A stretch of 64,000 nucleotides of DNA from Cervus elaphus (taxonomy: Eukaryota; Chordata; Mammalia; Artiodactyla; Cervidae): NCBI RefSeq assembly GCF_910594005.1, contig NC_057831.1, positions 42,862,001 to 42,926,000 on the forward strand. The letters run 5' to 3'. The notes beneath the pieces were generated by a model. That model made no database searches. It was not told the DNA's origin and saw only the letters and a list, made by a program, of their open reading frames with translations. Shown piece after piece: positions 22,361 through 33,125 of this stretch (the first letter of the stretch is position 1; every line of letters starts with the position of its first letter). A program made the translations under genes and the position numbers.

Positions 22361-24518
22361 GATTTAGGTCATATTGGCTCAGATCATGAACTCCTTATTG
22401 CCAAATTCAGACTTAAATTGAAGAAAGTGGGCAAAACCACTAGACCATTCAGGTATGACTTAAATCAAATCCTTTATGATTATACAGTAGAAGTGAGAAA
22501 TAGATTTAAGGGACTAGGTCTGATAGAGTGCCTGAGGAACTATGGATGGAGGTTTGTGACATTGTACGGGAGACAGGGATCAAGACCATCCTCAAGAAAA
22601 ATAAATGCAAAAAAGCAAAATGGCTGTCTGAGGAGGCCTTACAGATAGCTGTGAAAAGAATAGAAGCGAAAAGCAAAGGAGAAAAGGAAAGATATACCCA
22701 TTTGAATGCAGAGTTCCAAAGAATAGCAAGGAGAGATAAGAAAGCCTTCCTCAGTGATCAGTGCAAAGAAATAGAGGAAAACAATAGAATGGGAAAGACT
22801 AGAGATCTCCTCAAGAGAATTAGGGATACCAAGGGAACATTTCATGCAAATATGGGCTCAATAAAGGACAGAAATGTTATGGACCTAACAGAAGCAGAAG
22901 ATATTAAGAAAAGGTGGCAAGAATACACAGAAGAGTTATACAAAAAAGATCTTCAAGACCCAGATAATCATGATGGTGTGATCACTCACCCATAGCCAGA
23001 CATCCTGGAATGTGAAGTCAAGTGGGCCTTAGGAAGCATCACTACGAACAAAGCTAGTGGAGGTGATGGAATTCCAGTTGAACTATTTCAAGTCATAAAG
23101 AATGATGCTGTGAAAGTGCTGCAGTCAGTATGTCAGCCAATTTGGAGAACTCAGCAGTGGTCACAGGACTGGAAAAGGTCAGTTTTCATTCCAATCCCAA
23201 AAAAAGGCAATGGCAAAAAATGCTCAAACTACCGCACAATTGCACTCATCTCACACACTAGCAAAGTAATGCTCAAAATTCTCCAAGCCAGGCTTCAACA
23301 GTACGAGAACCGTGAACTTCCAGATGTACTAGCTGGATTTAGAAAAGGCAGAGGAACCAGAGATCAAATTGCCAACATCTATTAGATCATCAAAAAAACA
23401 AGAGAGTTCCAGAAAAACATCTACTTCTGCTTTATTGACTATGCCAAAGCCTTTGACTGTGTGGATCACAATAAACTGTGGAAAATTCTGGAAGAGATGG
23501 GAATGCCAGACCACCTGACTGCCTCCTGAGAAATCTGTATGCAGGTCAAGAAGCAAGAGTTAGAACTGGACCTGGAACAACAGACTGGTTCCAAATAGGA
23601 AAAGGAGTATGTCAAGGCTGTATATTGTCACTCTGTTTATTTAATTTATATGTAGAGTACAACATGTGAAATGCTGCGCTGGATGAAGCGCAAGCTGGAA
23701 TCAAGATTGCCAGGAAAATTATCAATAACCTCAGTAATGCAGATGACAATACCCTTATGGCAGAAAGCGAAGAAGAACTAAAGAGCCTGTTGATGAAAGT
23801 GAAAGAGGGGAGTGAAAAAATTGGCTTAAGATTCACCATTCAGAAAGCTAAGATCATGACATCTGATGCCATCAGTTCATGGCAGATAGATGGAAAACAA
23901 GGGAAACAGTGACAGACTTTATTTTTTTGAGCTCCAAAATCACTGCAGATGGTGTCTGCAGTTATGAAATTAAAAGACTCTTGCTCCTTGGAAGAAAAAC
24001 TATGACCAACCTAGACAGCATATTAAACAGCAGAGACATTACTTTGCCAACAAAGATTCGTCTAGTCAAGGCTATGGTTTTTCCAGTGGTCATGTATGAA
24101 AGTGAGAGTTGGACTATAAAGAAAGTTGAACTCTGAAGAATTGATGCTTTTGAACTGTGGTGTTGGAGAAGATTCTTGAGAGGTCCCTTGGACTGCAAGG
24201 AGATCCAACCAGTCCATCCTAAAGGAAATCTGTCCTGAATAATCATTGGAAGGACTGATGCTGAAGCTGAAACTCCAATACTTTGGCCACCTGATGCAAA
24301 GAACTGACTCATTTGAAAAGACCCTGATGCTGGGAAAGATTGAAGGCATGAGGAGAAGGGGATGACTGAGGATGAGATGGTTGGATGGCATCACCAGCGT
24401 GATGGACATGAGTTTGAGTAGGCTCCAGGAGTTGGTAATAGACAGGGAAGCCTGGCTTGTTGCAATCCATGGGGTCTCAAAGAGTTGGATGAGACTGAGT
24501 GACTGAACTGAGAACTGA
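22361..24518 (+). mobile_element. BovB LINE, 5'-truncated, longest copy
   Basis: A 2.16-kb sense BovB from the endonuclease C-terminal region (gatttaggtcatattggctc) to the gactgaactgagaactga 3' tail. It inserted into the L1 with a 15-bp target-site duplication gatgactagtgactt (22346-22360) and gatgactagtgattt (24519-24533), one mismatch. A full BovB is about 3.2 kb, so roughly the first third is missing. Confidence 0.97.
22367..24136 (+). pseudogene. Degenerate BovB endonuclease-RT polyprotein
   Basis: The coding order is endonuclease end (an HIGSDHELL-type SDH motif near 22370-22400), linker, RT, post-RT domain. Open pieces are 22528-22995 (155 codons), 23110-23385 (ends at an internal TAG where the family has CGC TGG), 23478-23669 and 23879-24136. 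A stop at about 22994 and a one-base loss near 23520 break the frame. The RT catalytic box reads N-A-D-D at 23736-23747 instead of Y-A-D-D. The copy cannot make an active RT. Confidence 0.88.
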
Positions 24519-26121
24519 GATGACTAGTGATTTTGAACGCTGTTATTGTGCTCAGGGTCATTTTTATATCAACTTTTGTGAAGTGTCTGCTCAAATATTT
24601 ACCCATGTATATTTTGGCGGAATGGAGAGGGCACGATTGTTTGCCTTCTCATTATTAATTTGCAAAAATTATTTACCTAATCTGGATACAAGTTCTTTAT
24701 ATGATATGTGCCTTCCAATTATTTCTCCTCATTAGTGGCTTGTGTTTTTATTTTCTTACTAGTATATTTAGAGAAACAAAAATTTAACATTTTGATGAAC
24801 CACAACAAATCAATTTTCTTTTATGGCACAAATTTGTGTCCTAGTTAAAAAATTTATACCCCTTCAAGTTTGCAAAGATCTTCCCCTATATTTTCTTTTA
24901 GGTTATTTATAGTTTTAGCTGCTATATTTAGGTTTATAATTCATTTAGAGAGAATTTTTGTACATATTGTAAGGTAATGATTGAGATTCATTTGTGTGAA
25001 TATGGTTATCAAATTGTTCCAATACTACTCTTAAAAGTCCTGTTGATTATCTTTAACTTTTCAAAAAAATTAATTGATATTTGTGGTTCTATTAATGAAT
25101 CATCTATTCTATTTTATTAATCTGTAGCTCTATTCTTATACCAATAATACTGTATTTAGAATGAATCTTGAGGTCAGAGAGTATGGCTCTTTCAAATTTG
25201 TTCTTTTTCACAATTATTTTAGCTATGATAGGACTTTTGTATTTCCGTATAAATTTTAGAATCAACCCTCAGTTTTTGCAAAAAAAAATCTCATTGTGGT
25301 TATCACTGAGGTTAAATGAATACGTAAATAAATTTGTAAACAACAGATGTCAATAATAATGAATCTTCCAATTCATGAACTCTGTATATCTCTCCATTTC
25401 TCTAGGATTTCTTTAATTTCTCTCAGCAATGATTTGTAGTTTTCAGTGTGCACATCTTGCACATATTTTATTAAATTTATCCCTAAATATTTTATATCTT
25501 TAATGCTATTGTAAATGAGATTTAAAAAAATTAATTTCCAAATGTTCACTTATTGTGTGGAAAAATATGGTTTATTTTGAATGTTGATTCTCTATTTTTC
25601 AAACCTTACTAAACGCATGTATTAGTTATAGTGGCTTTCAACTGTCTTAGGACCTGCTATATAAGTGATTTATATTTTTAATATATTGCTAGCTTCAATT
25701 TGCTATTTTTTTCTTAATGATTATTGTGTTTATATTCATAAGATATATTGATTTGTGGTTTGCTGAATTATATTTATTTGCTTTTGGTTTAGCATAGTAT
25801 TAACTCAATGAGCTGGTGAGTATGCCATTTCTTCTATTTTCAAGAAGAGTTCGTGTCAACTCTGTGTTACTTCTTTCTTAAATATTTGATAAGTTTCATT
25901 AATGCAACTGTCTAGGTGTTAAGACTCTCCACCCCATTCATATCTGTGACTGTTTTAAGGATTTAAATTATAAATTTAGTTTATTTAATAGTTATAGGGC
26001 TATTTATATTATCTATTTCCTTTTGGTAATTTGTATCTTTCAAAGAATTTGTCTATCACATGTTAAGTTTTGAACAAACAGAGAGTTGTCATAATATTTC
26101 GCTTTTACTCTATTAACATCT

Positions 26122-27176
26122 GTGTTGAAGAGATGGGAATACCAGATCGCCTGACCTGCCTCTTGAGAAATCTCTATACAGGTCAGGAAGCAGCCTGTAT
26201 GGAGGCTGGAGCTGTCCATGGAACTGGACATGGAACAGCAGACAGGTTCCAAATCAGGAAAGGAGTACATTAAGGCTGTATATTGTCACCCTGCTTACTT
26301 AATTTATATGCAGAGTACATCATGAGAAATGCTGGACTGGATGAAGCACAAGCTGGAATCAAGATTGCCAGGAGAAATATCAATAACCACAGATATGCAG
26401 ATGACACCACTCTTATGGCAGAAAGTGAAGAGGAACTAAAGAGCCTGTTGATGAAAGTGAAAGTGGAGAGTGAAAATGTTGGCTTAAAACTCAACATTCA
26501 GAAAACTAAGATCATGGCATCCAACCCCATCACCTCATTGCAGACAGATGGGAAAACAATGCAATCAGTGACAGACTTTATTTTTGGGGGCTCCAAAATC
26601 ACTGCAGATGGTGTCTGCAGTTATGAAATTAAAAGACACTTGCTCCTTGGAAGAAAAGCTATGAGCAACCTAGATGGCATATTAAAAAGCAGAGACATTA
26701 CTTTGCCAACAAAGGTCCATCTAGTCAAAGCTATGGTTTCTCCAGTAGTCATGTATGGATGTGAGTTGGACTATAAAGAAAGCTGAGCACCAACGAATGG
26801 ATGCTTTTGAACTGTGGTGTTGGAGAAGACTCTTGAGAGTCCCTTGGACTACAAGGAGATCCAACCAGTCCATCCTAAAGGAGATCAATCCTGAATAATC
26901 ATTGGAAGGACTGATGTTGAAGCTGAAACTCCAATACTTTGGCCACCTAATGTGAAGAACTGACTCATTTGAAAAGACCCTGATGCTGGGAAAGATTGAA
27001 AGCAGGATGAGAAGAGGATGACAGAGGATGAGACGGTTGGATGGCATCACCGACTCAGGGGACATGAGTTTGAGTAAACTCCGGAAGTTAGTGATGGGCA
27101 GGGAGGCCTGGTGTGCCACAGTTCATGACATCGGAAAGAGTCAGACATGACTGAGCAACTGAACTGAACTGAACTG
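26122..27176 (+). mobile_element. BovB LINE, 5'-truncated
   Basis: Third BovB in the same L1, sense, 1.06 kb, from the RT region (gttgaagagatgggaatacc) to a ctgaactgaactgaactg tail. Flanked by aacatct at 26115-26121 and 27177-27183, a perfect 7-bp target-site duplication. A CTGTCCATGGAACTGG-type insertion near 26200-26230 is not in the other copies. Confidence 0.95.
26283..26786 (+). pseudogene. BovB RT/post-RT remnant with intact YADD box
   Basis: A 167-codon open stretch: RT palm (LNLYAEYIMRNAG), the catalytic R-Y-A-D-D at about 26391-26405, thumb (MAESEEELKSLLMKVKVES) and post-RT KTKIMASNPITS ... SRDITLPTK. The frame breaks near 26760 where GCESWTIKKAE has lost bases. Of the copies in the window it has the longest uninterrupted RT-related frame, but without an N-terminus it is inactive. 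Confidence 0.88.
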
Positions 27177-27390
27177 AACATCTATTGGATCAATAGTGAT
27201 GCTTTCTCTTTTATATCTGATCTTGAAATTTGAGTTTTCTCTCACCTTTAAAAAGGAATATTACTATAGCTAAAGTTTTATCAACAACATTAAAGATTTT
27301 TAAAAGCTGCTTTTGGTTTTATTGATATTTTTCTATTATTTTTCCTCTTTTCTATTTCACTGATATATTAATACTCTTATATATATTATT

Positions 27391-27499
27391 CTTGCCTGGA
27401 AAATTCCATGAACTGAGGAGCCTGATGGGCTACAGTCCACATGGTCTCAAAATGTCTTTCACGACTGAGTGACTGAGCGCGCTCACACACACACACATC
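27391..27499 (+). mobile_element. 5'-truncated Bov-tA with (CA)n tail
   Basis: Only the 3' half (cttgcctggaaaattccatg, then ggctacagtccacatggtct, gactgagtgactgagcg) followed by a CA-rich tail. Flanked by tatattatt (27382-27390) and tgtattatt (27500-27508), one mismatch. Nested in the L1. Confidence 0.85.
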
Positions 27500-27933
27500 T
27501 GTATTATTTTCTTTCTTCCTCTTACTTGGATTTAATTTGCTTTTCTTTTCATAGTTTCTTTAGATAGAAAATTGTAGTATTGATTGCATTTATTCTTCTT
27601 TTTTATTTAAACACTTCAGGCTGAAAAATTCTCTTTAAGCCCTGCTTTAGATGCATTCCTCCCAAATTTGATAGACTTTCATTTTCATTCAGTTTGAAAT
27701 GCTTTTTTAATGTTCATTATGATTTTGTCTTCAAGATACTAATGTGTTATCAGAAGTATATTGTTTACTTTATAAACATTTGGAGACTTTCCTTGTATTT
27801 TTCTGGTAATGACTTTTAGTTAATTCCATGCAGTCATAGAACATGTGTGTGTGTGTGTGAGTGTGATTTTGCTTTATTTATATTTGTTGAGATTTGTTTT
27901 ATTTTTCAGAGTATGGTCTATTTGAATGTCTGT

Positions 27934-28062
27934 CATCTATCTGATGGAGTAAGAAATGGCAACCTGCTCTGGTATTCTTGCTTGGAAAATTCCGTGGACA
28001 GAGGAGACTGGCTGGCTACAGTCCATGGGGTCACAGAGTCGGACACAGCTGAGCATGGCTCA
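27934..28062 (+). mobile_element. 5'-truncated Bov-tA with perfect 18-bp TSD
   Basis: Starts inside the SINE body (ctgatggagtaagaaatggc) and runs to ggacacagctgagcatggct. Flanked by gtctatttgaatgtctgt at 27916-27933 and 28063-28080, identical over 18 bp. The first ~10 nt (catctatctg) do not match the SINE and may be filler DNA. Confidence 0.92.
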
Positions 28063-28369
28063 GTCTATTTGAATGTCTGTGGAATGTCTATTTACCATAG
28101 AAAAGAATATGTATTCTACTGTTATGAGCAGCATGTCTCATAAATGTCAATTAATTCAAATAATTTCTTAGTATGGCTCAGGGATTTTATATTTATACTG
28201 ATTTTTTGTCTACTTGTTCTTTCAAATACTGGAAGAGGAGTGTTGAAATTTTCAACTACAGTGGTTTATTTGTCCATTCATCCTTTATGGTCTGTTTTGC
28301 TTCATGTATACTAAACACTCAATATGTATTATATTATCTATTCTTTAAAATAATTCTTTGCAAGACCAC

Positions 28370-28506
28370 TATTGTGAACAAGTATTATTACTATATCCTC
28401 TTTACTGGTAAGAAAACATACAGACAGAAAAGTTTTATAACTTGCCAAAATAATATACAATGTGTAAGGGGTCTATCTGAACCCAGGCATTCTGACTCCA
28501 GAAATT
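28370..28506 (-). mobile_element. MIR SINE
   Basis: Antisense MIR: actggtaagaaaacatacag, then taacttgccaaaataatata and ctgaacccaggcattctgac. Confidence 0.65.
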
Positions 28507-28976
28507 ATTTGTACAGTAAAATATTATATAAAATTAGAAAGGTAAATAAATATATTAATTGTTCAAAATGAGCAAGATAGGGCTAGGAAGCCAATACTGG
28601 GCATCTCTCTGTGGTGGATTATAGGTGATTTACTTCTTCATTTTAAAGTTCTGTGTTTTATAAGCTTTCTGCAATGAGCACACACAATTGTTACAAAAAG
28701 AAAAAGTAATTAAATCATTATTTTATTTGTTTTTATTTACTAGAATCATTATAAAGAAGGCAAGCTATTGGATTTCAGTAATTTACTGTGGTATTTATTT
28801 GCCCAGCAATTTGCCACAATCCTTTAAACTATATTCTTAATTTTCTTTTTAAAATGTATCCAATTTTATTATAAATAATGCTGTGCTGAATATTACTGCA
28901 TATAATATTTTAGTATATTTCTGATTATTTCCTTAATATAAATTCCTGGAAATGTAATACTGGCTCAACTATATTG
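28507..28976. other. No recognised feature
   Basis: AT-rich, unassigned. Confidence 0.4.
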
Positions 28977-28996
28977 AGTGTGTGTGTGTGTGTGTG
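28977..28996 (+). repeat. (GT)n microsatellite
   Basis: About ten GT units directly adjoining the Bov-tA that follows; probably the mutated tail of the antisense SINE or its insertion site. Confidence 0.85.
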
Positions 28997-29203
28997 CACG
29001 CACTTGTCCTCAGTCGTGTCTGACTCTTTGTGACACCATGAACTATAGCCTGCCAGGCTCCTCTGTCCATGGAATTCTCCAGGTGAGAATACTGGAGTGG
29101 GTTGCCATTGCCTACTCCAGGGCTTCTTCCTTACCCCGGGACTGAACCTGTGTCTCCTGCCTCTCCTGCATTGGCAGACGGATATTTTACCACTGCACCG
29201 ACT
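28997..29203 (-). mobile_element. Bov-tA SINE
   Basis: Antisense element: cctcagtcgtgtctgactct, then tccaggtgagaatactggag and ctgcattggcagacggatat. It carries a small duplication of tctcctgc next to the B-box region. Confidence 0.93.
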
Positions 29204-29506
29204 TTACTATAATTTTGTTTTTCTAAGCTTACTGAGGCGCATCAGAGAGTGAATACACAGAATAATGTCTTATCTCAAACACCAGAAGTTATACAGTTTT
29301 CATAGTTTAAACTAAAGGACCTAGATAGGTGGGAAAGGAGGGAAAAAAGAGAGATTCTGAGATGTCATTATCTCTTGCTTAACTAATAGCCGCACATGAG
29401 AATGTGATTTTATACAATTACCTAAAATATTTTTTTTACAATACTTGACATCTACACTGACATAAGTTTAGATGAAATTATTTTTATAGTGGATTAAAAA
29501 AGAGGC

Positions 29507-30048
29507 TGCAGCAATAGCAGCCATGAAATTAAAAGAAACTGACTCATTGGGAGAAAACCTATGACAAACCTAGACAGCGTATTAAAAAAGCAGACATTAC
29601 TTTGCCAACAAAGGTCCAACTAGTCTTTTCTGTAGTCATGTATGGATGTGAGAGTTGGAGCATAAAGAAAGCTGAGCACAGAACTGATGCTTTTGAATTG
29701 TGGTGTTGGAGAAGACTCTTGAGAGTCCCTTGGACTGCAAGGAGATCCAACCAGTCCATCCTAAAGGAAATCAGTCCTGAATATTCATTGGAAGGACTGA
29801 TGCTGAAGCTCCAATACTTTGGCCACCTGATGAGAAGAGCTCACTCTTTAGAAAAGACCCTGATGCTGGGAAAGATTGAAGGCTGGAGAAGAAGGGGACA
29901 GCAGAGGAAGAGATGGTTGGATGGCATCATTGACTCAACGGACATGAGTTTGAGCAACCTCTGGGAGATGGTAAGGACAGGGAAGCCTGGCGTGCTGCAG
30001 TCCGTGGGGTCACAAAGAGCTGGACGTGATTGAGCAATTGAACAACAG
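29507..30048 (+). mobile_element. BovB LINE, 5'-truncated
   Basis: A 542-bp 3' fragment. It is bounded by aaaaaagaggc at 29496-29506 and 30049-30059, a perfect 11-bp target-site duplication. The 3' end is ttgagcaattgaacaacag. Confidence 0.95.
29602..30033 (+). pseudogene. BovB post-RT domain remnant
   Basis: A 143-codon open stretch: LPTK-like start, VMYGCESWSIKKAEH, ELWCWRRLLRVPWTARRS, SILKEISPEYSLEGLM, YFGHLMRRAHSLEKTLMLG and RKRWLDGI. It is the C-terminal region of the BovB protein almost to its end. The unbroken frame in such a short piece probably reflects the youth of the insertion and not selection. Confidence 0.85.
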
Positions 30049-30295
30049 AAAAAAGAGGCATAGTAGTTATTTTTCTTATTTCGAGCTTTGAGGGCAGGTG
30101 GGAAAAGGCTTATGAACATCATAAGAAATAAAAGAATACAAACATAACTAAGTCTGTGAAAATAAGATCAGAGATTCCTATGTGCCAAGGTATTCAAAAT
30201 CTTCAAATCAGGTTCATGTGTTGCATTTCATTTGGATTAATCCAGTGTTCCTGAGATTTCTTCAAATTTTCTCTTTAATCAATGCAGTTTTTGTT

Positions 30296-30454
30296 CTTTT
30301 AAAATTTAAATATAGTTAATTTCCAATGTTCCAATCTCCATTGTACAGCTCAGTGACTCAGGTGTATGAATATACATATATATTCATTTTTATATTATTT
30401 TCTAGTATGATTTATCCCAGGAGATTGGATATAGTTCCCTGTGCTATACAGTAG
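30296..30454 (-). mobile_element. L1 3'-end fragment
   Basis: Same antisense L1 3' end as at 3.6-4.0 kb: tagttaatttccaatgttcc, then atacatatatattcattttt and gatatagttccctgtgctat. The next ~18 bp (ggggcttctcaggtggcttc) look like a tiny Bov-tA head fragment. Confidence 0.7.
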
Positions 30455-30472
30455 GGGCTTCTCAGGTGGCTT

Positions 30473-31040
30473 CTTTTTAGTAAGGAGACTTATGCTTTCC
30501 TATTTGTGAAAGAATAGTTGAAGAATTTGCAGAAAACAATTTTCTAATCATTCTATCATCCAAACAAATGCATTCAAATTTTGCCATATTTTCTTCCACT
30601 TCCTTTTATTCCTTACCCACCCTTTAACCCCGACGAGGTGGCATTTGTTTGGTATTCACAGCATTTTAATGACATTTATCTGTATTTCTAAATCTGACTC
30701 TAAAAGAGAGAAATTCTAAACATCTACTTTCTTTTCATTATAAGTAGTCTTATGATGAAAGATAAAGAATCAAAACCAAATTTTTTTCATTTAGACTTTT
30801 TCTTTCCAGATGGTATTGTAAAATATCACCAGTGCCTCAACTTTTCATTACTGAGGCCAGTTAAGTCAAATTTATTTTATAAATTGATGTTCTTCCTTAG
30901 AGTTTTGTGACGAGCAGTTAAGTTTTTGAACCAATGGATAATCATACAGGAATGCCTGTAACTGCTTTATACCAAAATTTGTTCACTCTTCAAGTGTTAA
31001 TTTTGTTTAATTTTAATTGACTGATGAGTACGTGCTATCT
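30473..31040. other. No recognised feature
   Basis: Unassigned AT-rich sequence. Confidence 0.4.
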
Positions 31041-31395
31041 TGGCTCAGTCTGCTATAACAAAATATCATTGACTGGGTGGCATAAACAACAGACATATAG
31101 TTCCTGAGGCTGGTAAATATGAGATCAGGGTGCAGATTTGGTCAAATTCTGATGAGAACTCTCTTGTTTTCCAGACAGTTGCCTTCTTGTTTTATCTTCA
31201 CAAGGCAGAAAGAGGAAACAGAAAGTAAACTCTGATTTCCTCTTAGGAGGAAACTAATCCCATAATGAAGACTTCACCCTCATGACTTCTTCTAAACCTA
31301 ATTGTATCCCAAAGCCCCCCTCCCCTCCAAATAACATCACATCCAGGGGTAGGCCTCAAGATATGAATTTAGGGATATGAAGACCTACATATATA
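31041..31395 (-). mobile_element. MaLR-type LTR
   Basis: ctgctataacaaaatatcat, then gactgggtggcataaacaac, aactaatcccataatgaaga and caccctcatgacttcttcta follow the antisense order of MST/MLT1-class LTRs. Subfamily not determined. Confidence 0.6.
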
Positions 31396-31685
31396 GACAG
31401 AAAGGTCCATATGATGATATACCAATAGATAGATGAAGATAATGTGCATATATCTATTTATATATTTTTAAAATGCATATATGTGTATATCTGTATCTTT
31501 ATAGATATCTTCACACACACATATATATATATATCAGTCAACCAAAAGTCAAAATGTATACACACACACAGATTCACATGTAAATATGAATGTAATGGTT
31601 TCTGAGTTTTCCTGTTCCTGAGAGTGTATTCTTCTTTCAAGCATGAAAGGGAAGTGGTAGAAAGCTTCTTGTAAAAACCCTTCTA
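31396..31685. repeat. AT-rich low-complexity tract with (CA)/(TA) runs
   Basis: Simple-sequence-like DNA with atatatatatatatc near 31520 and acacacacaca near 31565. Confidence 0.7.
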
Positions 31686-31939
31686 AGAGTAACATGGAAA
31701 CTTACATTACCATATGTAAAATAGAAAGCCAAAAGGAATTTGCTATATGGCTCAGGAAACTCAAACAGGGGTTCTGTATCAACATAGAGGGGTAGAATGG
31801 GGAGGGAGATGGGAGGGAGCTTCAAAAGGGAAGGGATATATGTATATCTATGGCTGAGTCATGTTGAGATTTGACAGAAAACAGCAAAATTCTGTAAAGC
31901 AATTATCATTCAATAAAAAATAAATTAATTAAAAAAAAT
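31686..31939 (+). mobile_element. Ruminant L1 3' end
   Basis: A 254-bp sense L1 3' end: cttacattaccatatgtaaa, then ttgctatatggctcaggaaa, ctatggctgagtcatgttga, gtaaagcaattatcattcaa and an A-rich tail. Flanked by cccttcta at 31678-31685 and 31940-31947, a perfect 8-bp target-site duplication. Confidence 0.9.
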
Positions 31940-32211
31940 CCCTTCTACTGTAGCTCTGTAAATGTTGCCACATCACCTTCAGACTTTCAGTGTTTCAGAG
32001 GCAAACCTGGAGTAATTTTTAGTAATTAAATTTATTATTTGTTCCTATATAAATAATACTCCTCTATTTTGTCTGTGTAAGACAGTTTAAAAAATAATTG
32101 TAATATAAAATTTCTGCTGGAATGTAATACCAAAATTTCTCAAAGCAAATATGCATATTTTTTTCACTTCTCATTTGTTTTTCTGGAAACTTGATAAGAC
32201 TATAACCATTG

Positions 32212-33125
32212 TATTACAGTTCTATTTCTGTAGCAAATGACAAAACTAATATCTTAATACAATATCCACTTATAATCTCAGTTTCTCTGGGACAGGAGTC
32301 TGGGCACAGTTTGATTGAGTTCTATCTTAGGACCTCACTAGGCTACAGTCAGGGCTTGACAAGGTTGTGTTCTTATCTGGATACATGCTCATGGAAGAAA
32401 CTGCTTCCAATTCACTCAAGTTTTTGCAGAATCCATTTTTCCATAGTGGGATGACTAAATGCTCAGGGTTTTTGCTGCATATAGGCTGAAAGTTGCCCTC
32501 AGTTCTTAGAAGATTTCTGGTTCCATAGACCCTCTCACAACATGGCAGCTGGTTTCTTAAAACCAGCACAGAGAATTGCTCTTCATCTACAAAGACAGGG
32601 TTTTATATTATGACATGTAATCATGAGAGTGACATTTTATCACCTTTGCCACATTATTTTGGTTAGAAGTAAGTGACAGGTTGATGCTTTTGAACTGAGG
32701 TGCTAGAGAAGATTCTTGAGATAGCAAGGAAATCAAACCAGTCAATCCTAAAGGAAATCAAGCCTGAATATTCATTGGAAGGAGAAGGGCTGATCCTAAA
32801 GCTGAAGCTCCAGTACTTTGGCCACCTGATTAGGAGAGCCAACTCTTTGGAAAAGACCTTGATCCTGGGAAAGATTGAGGGCAGGAAGAGAAAGGGACGA
32901 CAGAGGATGAGATGGTTGGATGACATCACCGACTCAGCGAATTTGAGTTTGAGCAAACTCTGGGAAATAGTGAAGGACAGGAAAGGCTGGCATGCTGCAG
33001 TTCATGGGGCTGTAAAGAGTCAGATATGACTTAGCAACCAAAAAACAACAACAGTAGGTTACAATTTCTGCTGGTACTCAAGGGAGAGGGGTATAGAAGA
33101 GTCACTTTAGGGTGTGTCTACCAGA
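32212..33125 (-). mobile_element. MaLR-like LTR, interrupted by BovB
   Basis: ttctctgggacaggagtctg, then caaggttgtgttcttatctg, tctcacaacatggcagctgg and tatcacctttgccacattat on the left, continuing after the BovB with ttctgctggtactcaaggga and ttagggtgtgtctaccag. I recognise this as a common antisense mammalian LTR but am not certain of the subfamily. Confidence 0.5.
32679..33052 (+). mobile_element. BovB LINE, 5'-truncated, with ORF remnant
   Basis: A 374-bp sense BovB 3' end flanked by agtaagtgaca (32668-32678) and agtaggttaca (33053-33063), 9/11 identical. A 109-codon open stretch (32700-33029) retains SNQSILKEIKPEYSLEGEG, LQYFGHLIRRANSLEKT and RMRWLDDITDS of the polyprotein C-terminus, with a short insertion after EGEG. 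Dead copy. Confidence 0.9.

Larger units (their letters stand above)
19686..28315 (-). mobile_element. Ancient L1 LINE, split by at least six insertions
   Basis: Antisense L1 pieces appear in uninterrupted 3'-to-5' element order: 3' UTR (19686-19961 and 21428-21830, for example ataactggacttatacagta and gaatagtactctattgtatc), end of ORF2 (22291-22360, 24534-26121, including gttttaatttgcatttctct and tttgtatttccgtataaatt), and more upstream ORF2 (27184-27390, 27509-27933, 28081-28315). About 3.2 kb of the span is L1; the rest is three BovB copies, a solo LTR and two truncated SINEs. ORF2 is destroyed by substitutions as well as by insertions. Confidence 0.85.

Noticed and set aside
19962..27176. 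A CRISPR-like or other regular repeat array, because BovB phrases recur several times
   Set aside because: The recurrences are large fragments of one LINE family with individual target-site duplications and no regular spacing.
28977..28996. A functional Z-DNA regulatory site
   Set aside because: Only about ten GT units abutting a SINE; nothing around it suggests a promoter.
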